A model generated the notes under the pieces. That model was not told the origin of the DNA and did not search any database. It worked only from the letters and a program-made list of their open reading frames with translations. DNA of 64,000 nucleotides from Planctomycetia bacterium (GTDB taxonomy: Bacteria > Planctomycetota > Planctomycetia > Pirellulales > Thermoguttaceae), in contig JAUNBR010000002.1 in assembly GCA_030527015.1 (NCBI GenBank), forward strand, positions 41,429 to 105,428. The letters are read 5' to 3'. This document shows positions 61,799 to 64,000 of this stretch, one piece after another (within the stretch, counting starts at the first letter, position 1; every line of letters starts with the position of its first letter). The position numbers and the translations under genes are program-made.

Positions 61799-64000
61799 AT
61801 GGCGAAACCTTTTGCACGAATTAATCTTTCTGAAAGTGGTCTGTTTTTTCGGCCAGTCGCGCTGGAGCCGGGATGTCCTCTTTTTGATCCCACGAACGCG
61901 AATGATAAAATCTTATTTCGGTGGTTCGGAGGTCTGACGCCGGAACCTGAATGGGATGAGCTGGAAGAAAAAATTTATTTTTATGTTCGGAATGACCAGG
62001 GCGGACGTGTGGAAGATGTGACATGTCAGACGGTTACGAATGAAGATCTGAACGAAAATCTTGTTTCGGAAATAGAGCGTTTACAGCAGCGTTTTGATCG
62101 GATACGCCCTGTGTCGACGACAGAAAAAATTCTTTATGAGAAACTTTCCGAGGAATTTCATGATTTAATTGAGAATAAGAAAAGGCCGGACCGGACGTAT
62201 TATTTTTTTAAGTATCAGGATGCCGCAGGACTGTGGCGTTTAGTGTGGATATGTGGTTACCAGCCGATTCATCAGGAATATGGTACGCCCATGCTTTGTG
62301 ATGATTCACAGTGTGGGGAGCTGTATATTCGTCTCCCGGGGAAAAAGGCGGTGTGTCCGATCTGTCTGAAAGCACCTTCTGCGCAGAGAATCGCGAGAGA
62401 GCGGGCAAAACGTAAGCGTCGGCGCGCCATGTGGGCATTTTTGTTTCTTCTTTTGCTTTTATGGGTGATATGGAATCAGTTTTCTTTGCTGGTAACGCCA
62501 GGTCCATGGTCTGGATATGTCGGAACGGTGGCTGACTTTAAGGTACGGACACCGGGAATTGACGGTTTCGGCTTCTTTTTCTCGAAAGATGTAACTTATG
62601 AAGTGCTGGGGCAGGTGGCGGATCCGACGATCGCTCATTTTCTTGAGGATTCCACACGAGCTTTAGCGTGCAGTCCGGGTGAAACGGAAATTACTTTTTT
62701 CACGGGTTATCGCTGGAAAAAAATTCATGTGACGGTGCGTCCTCCTGTGAATCCGCAGCGTGTATGGCTGGAACCGGAAAATGTGGAGCTGGCGGTGGGG
62801 TCAGTCGCCCGGGTGAGGATGATGGGAGAGTATGAGGATGGCGGAATCGCGGAACTGAGTGCTTCCGCGGCGTGGAAGTCTAAAAATGATGGGACGGTAT
62901 ATCATTTTAACGGTTTTCTGGAAGGTCTGCAGACAGGCGAAAGTGTGATTTCAGCTGGTTATCGTGCCACACCGAAAGATCCGGTGATGGATGCTCAGGC
63001 GAATATTTTAGTAAAATCGGCCTCTTTTGAAAAACTTTCGCTGAGCGTTCTGTCAGGCGAAGAAACTTTACCGCCTGGGAAAAATATTCCGGTGAAGGTG
63101 GAAGGGACGGATTCAGAAGGAAAGGTTTATAATTTTGCGGGGTCTTCACGTTTAAGATGGACGGTGGATCCTCCATCTTTAATAAAAATTGGCGGAGAGA
63201 AGATTACCACTTCTCAGACTGGTTCTGGCCGGCTTCAGGTGGAACTTTTGGATGATACACCACAGGGCGAAACGCTGCTGGCGGTGGAAAGAGAAATTAC
63301 GGTGGAGGCGAAATCCCGTTTTTCGAAATTACGTGTGTCGCCGAAAGAGCTTACGCTGGTGCTGGATCAGAAATTACCGCTTTCGATTATTGCGCCGGAT
63401 GATTCGCAGCTGAAAATTACCAGTAATAATCAAAAAATTGTGGCTGTGGACCGAAAAGGAAGTCTGATCGGTCGTGGACCAGGTTCTGCGGAGGTGACGG
63501 TCAGTTGTGGTGATGAATCACAGGTGGTGATGGTTACGGTAAGTGCCGTGCAGCCAGACGCGCTTTATCTTCGTGGTGAAGTGGCTGCGGTTCCGGTGGA
63601 TCATGAGCAAGAAATGCAGTTTTTTGCCAGATCTGGATCCGAAAAATATTATGAAGTCTCGTCGGAGGCGGTAAAAGTGGAATCTCGTCCATCTGCAAGA
63701 TTTGCGGGAGTGGATCCCTTACGGATGAGTCTGAAGGGGTATAATACCACTGTGGCGGATGAACCGCAGAAAATATCTTGGGTTTATCGTGGACAAAAAA
63801 CGTCAGCTTCTGTTCATGTGGTTCCTGCTCCATTACGATTAAGTATCACTCCTGCAGGGACTGTCGAGCTTCCGCTGGGTTTATGCATGACTTTTGATGG
63901 AAATGCGGTTTATGGAGATGGAGTGCGTGTACTGGTGCCGTACACACGGATGGAGTGGATGACGGATCCTCAGCCGGAGGAAGTAAAAGGTTTTGATTTT
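61799..64000 (+). CDS. Large membrane-anchored protein with zinc-ribbon-like and Ig-like domains (partial, runs off the end)
   Basis: The frame is open for 734 codons from ATG 61799 to the window end, so the 3' end is missing. Residues 1-200 look cytoplasmic: MAKPFARINLSESGLFFRPV, a helical part, then four Cys (167, 172, 186, 189) in CDDSQCGELY ... VCPICL, which could hold zinc. A basic stretch (RERAKRKRRR) precedes one membrane helix (about 211-232, MWAFLFLLLLLWVIW). The rest is probably extracytoplasmic and made of Ig-like/Big2-type beta units, e.g. VWLEPENVELAVGSVARVRM, LRVSPKELTLVLDQKLPLSI, and LRLSITPAGTVELPLGLCM. Planctomycetes have many giant proteins of this kind. No ribosome site is obvious. 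Function unknown; adhesion or envelope architecture is a guess. Confidence 0.8.
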   Translation, partial: MAKPFARINLSESGLFFRPVALEPGCPLFDPTNANDKILFRWFGGLTPEPEWDELEEKIYFYVRNDQGGRVEDVTCQTVTNEDLNENLVSEIERLQQRFDRIRPVSTTEKILYEKLSEEFHDLIENKKRPDRTYYFFKYQDAAGLWRLVWICGYQPIHQEYGTPMLCDDSQCGELYIRLPGKKAVCPICLKAPSAQRIARERAKRKRRRAMWAFLFLLLLLWVIWNQFSLLVTPGPWSGYVGTVADFKVRTPGIDGFGFFFSKDVTYEVLGQVADPTIAHFLEDSTRALACSPGETEITFFTGYRWKKIHVTVRPPVNPQRVWLEPENVELAVGSVARVRMMGEYEDGGIAELSASAAWKSKNDGTVYHFNGFLEGLQTGESVISAGYRATPKDPVMDAQANILVKSASFEKLSLSVLSGEETLPPGKNIPVKVEGTDSEGKVYNFAGSSRLRWTVDPPSLIKIGGEKITTSQTGSGRLQVELLDDTPQGETLLAVEREITVEAKSRFSKLRVSPKELTLVLDQKLPLSIIAPDDSQLKITSNNQKIVAVDRKGSLIGRGPGSAEVTVSCGDESQVVMVTVSAVQPDALYLRGEVAAVPVDHEQEMQFFARSGSEKYYEVSSEAVKVESRPSARFAGVDPLRMSLKGYNTTVADEPQKISWVYRGQKTSASVHVVPAPLRLSITPAGTVELPLGLCMTFDGNAVYGDGVRVLVPYTRMEWMTDPQPEEVKGFDF

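Noticed and set aside
1..64000. tRNA, rRNA, transposase, phage or plasmid genes
   Set aside because: I looked through the gene-free stretches for T-loop-like GTTCRA sequences, rRNA segments and transposase-like frames and found none.

Overview
The window looks like host- or sediment-associated, anaerobic Planctomycetes DNA, most like low-GC members of the Pirellulales/Thermoguttaceae type. This is inferred from gene content, not from a marker gene. Planctomycete-type features are a DUF1559-type prepilin-like protein, a PEP-CTERM surface protein, a BatA/von Willebrand protein, a Tat-exported sugar-phosphate-isomerase-like TIM barrel, a secretin-like short domain and an EF-G2 paralogue. A 2-hydroxyacyl-CoA dehydratase activase pair, a PPi-type phosphofructokinase and LarE fit an anaerobe. 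No rRNA, tRNA, transposase or phage gene was seen.

Layout. 1-288: distal end of a type V-A (Cas12a-type) CRISPR array whose leader and cas genes must lie to the left. 381-550: a promoter, a 16-residue leader peptide with three Trp codons in a row, and a classical trp attenuator. 866-8351: all seven trp functions in the order E-G-A-D-C-F-B, then hisA and an EF-G2 gene. 12.7-23.4 kb: Tat TIM-barrel protein, MATE transporter, tsaE, DUF1559 protein, PEP-CTERM protein, and hisC-argC. 23.6-34 kb: BatA protein, glgX, larE, PPi-PFK and a secretin-like-domain protein. 34.4-39.1 kb: the activase pair. 40.9-46.1 kb: a 102-residue orphan, ruvB and a long acidic disordered protein. 47.4-56.5 kb: guaA, xseB-ispA-dxs-nadK, a secreted hypothetical and nadD. 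56.6-60.9 kb: a Sel1-repeat protein and recQ. 61.8 kb to the end: the first 734 codons of a large membrane-anchored protein.

The most unusual large-scale feature is a dispersed, non-coding, roughly 105-bp palindromic element, here called Pal105 for convenience. I count about 44 near-full copies and at least a dozen half copies in 64 kb, nearly all between genes. Its imperfect terminal inverted repeats begin TATAC and end GTATA, and it has an inner hairpin of the form GGCATTTT / AAAATGCC. Copies lie within the trp operon, sit back to back sharing TATA ends, form a 152-bp tandem array at 39.3-39.8 kb, and one half copy forms the whole 30-bp gap before recQ. It looks like a MITE- or REP-like family mobilised by an enzyme encoded elsewhere.

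The most specific regulatory system is the trp leader. The predicted transcription start coincides with the AUG of a peptide ending FWWWRS, followed by mutually exclusive hairpins. This resembles the leaderless trpL of rhizobia and is unexpected in a planctomycete. All functional calls come from reading the sequence; no database search was run.
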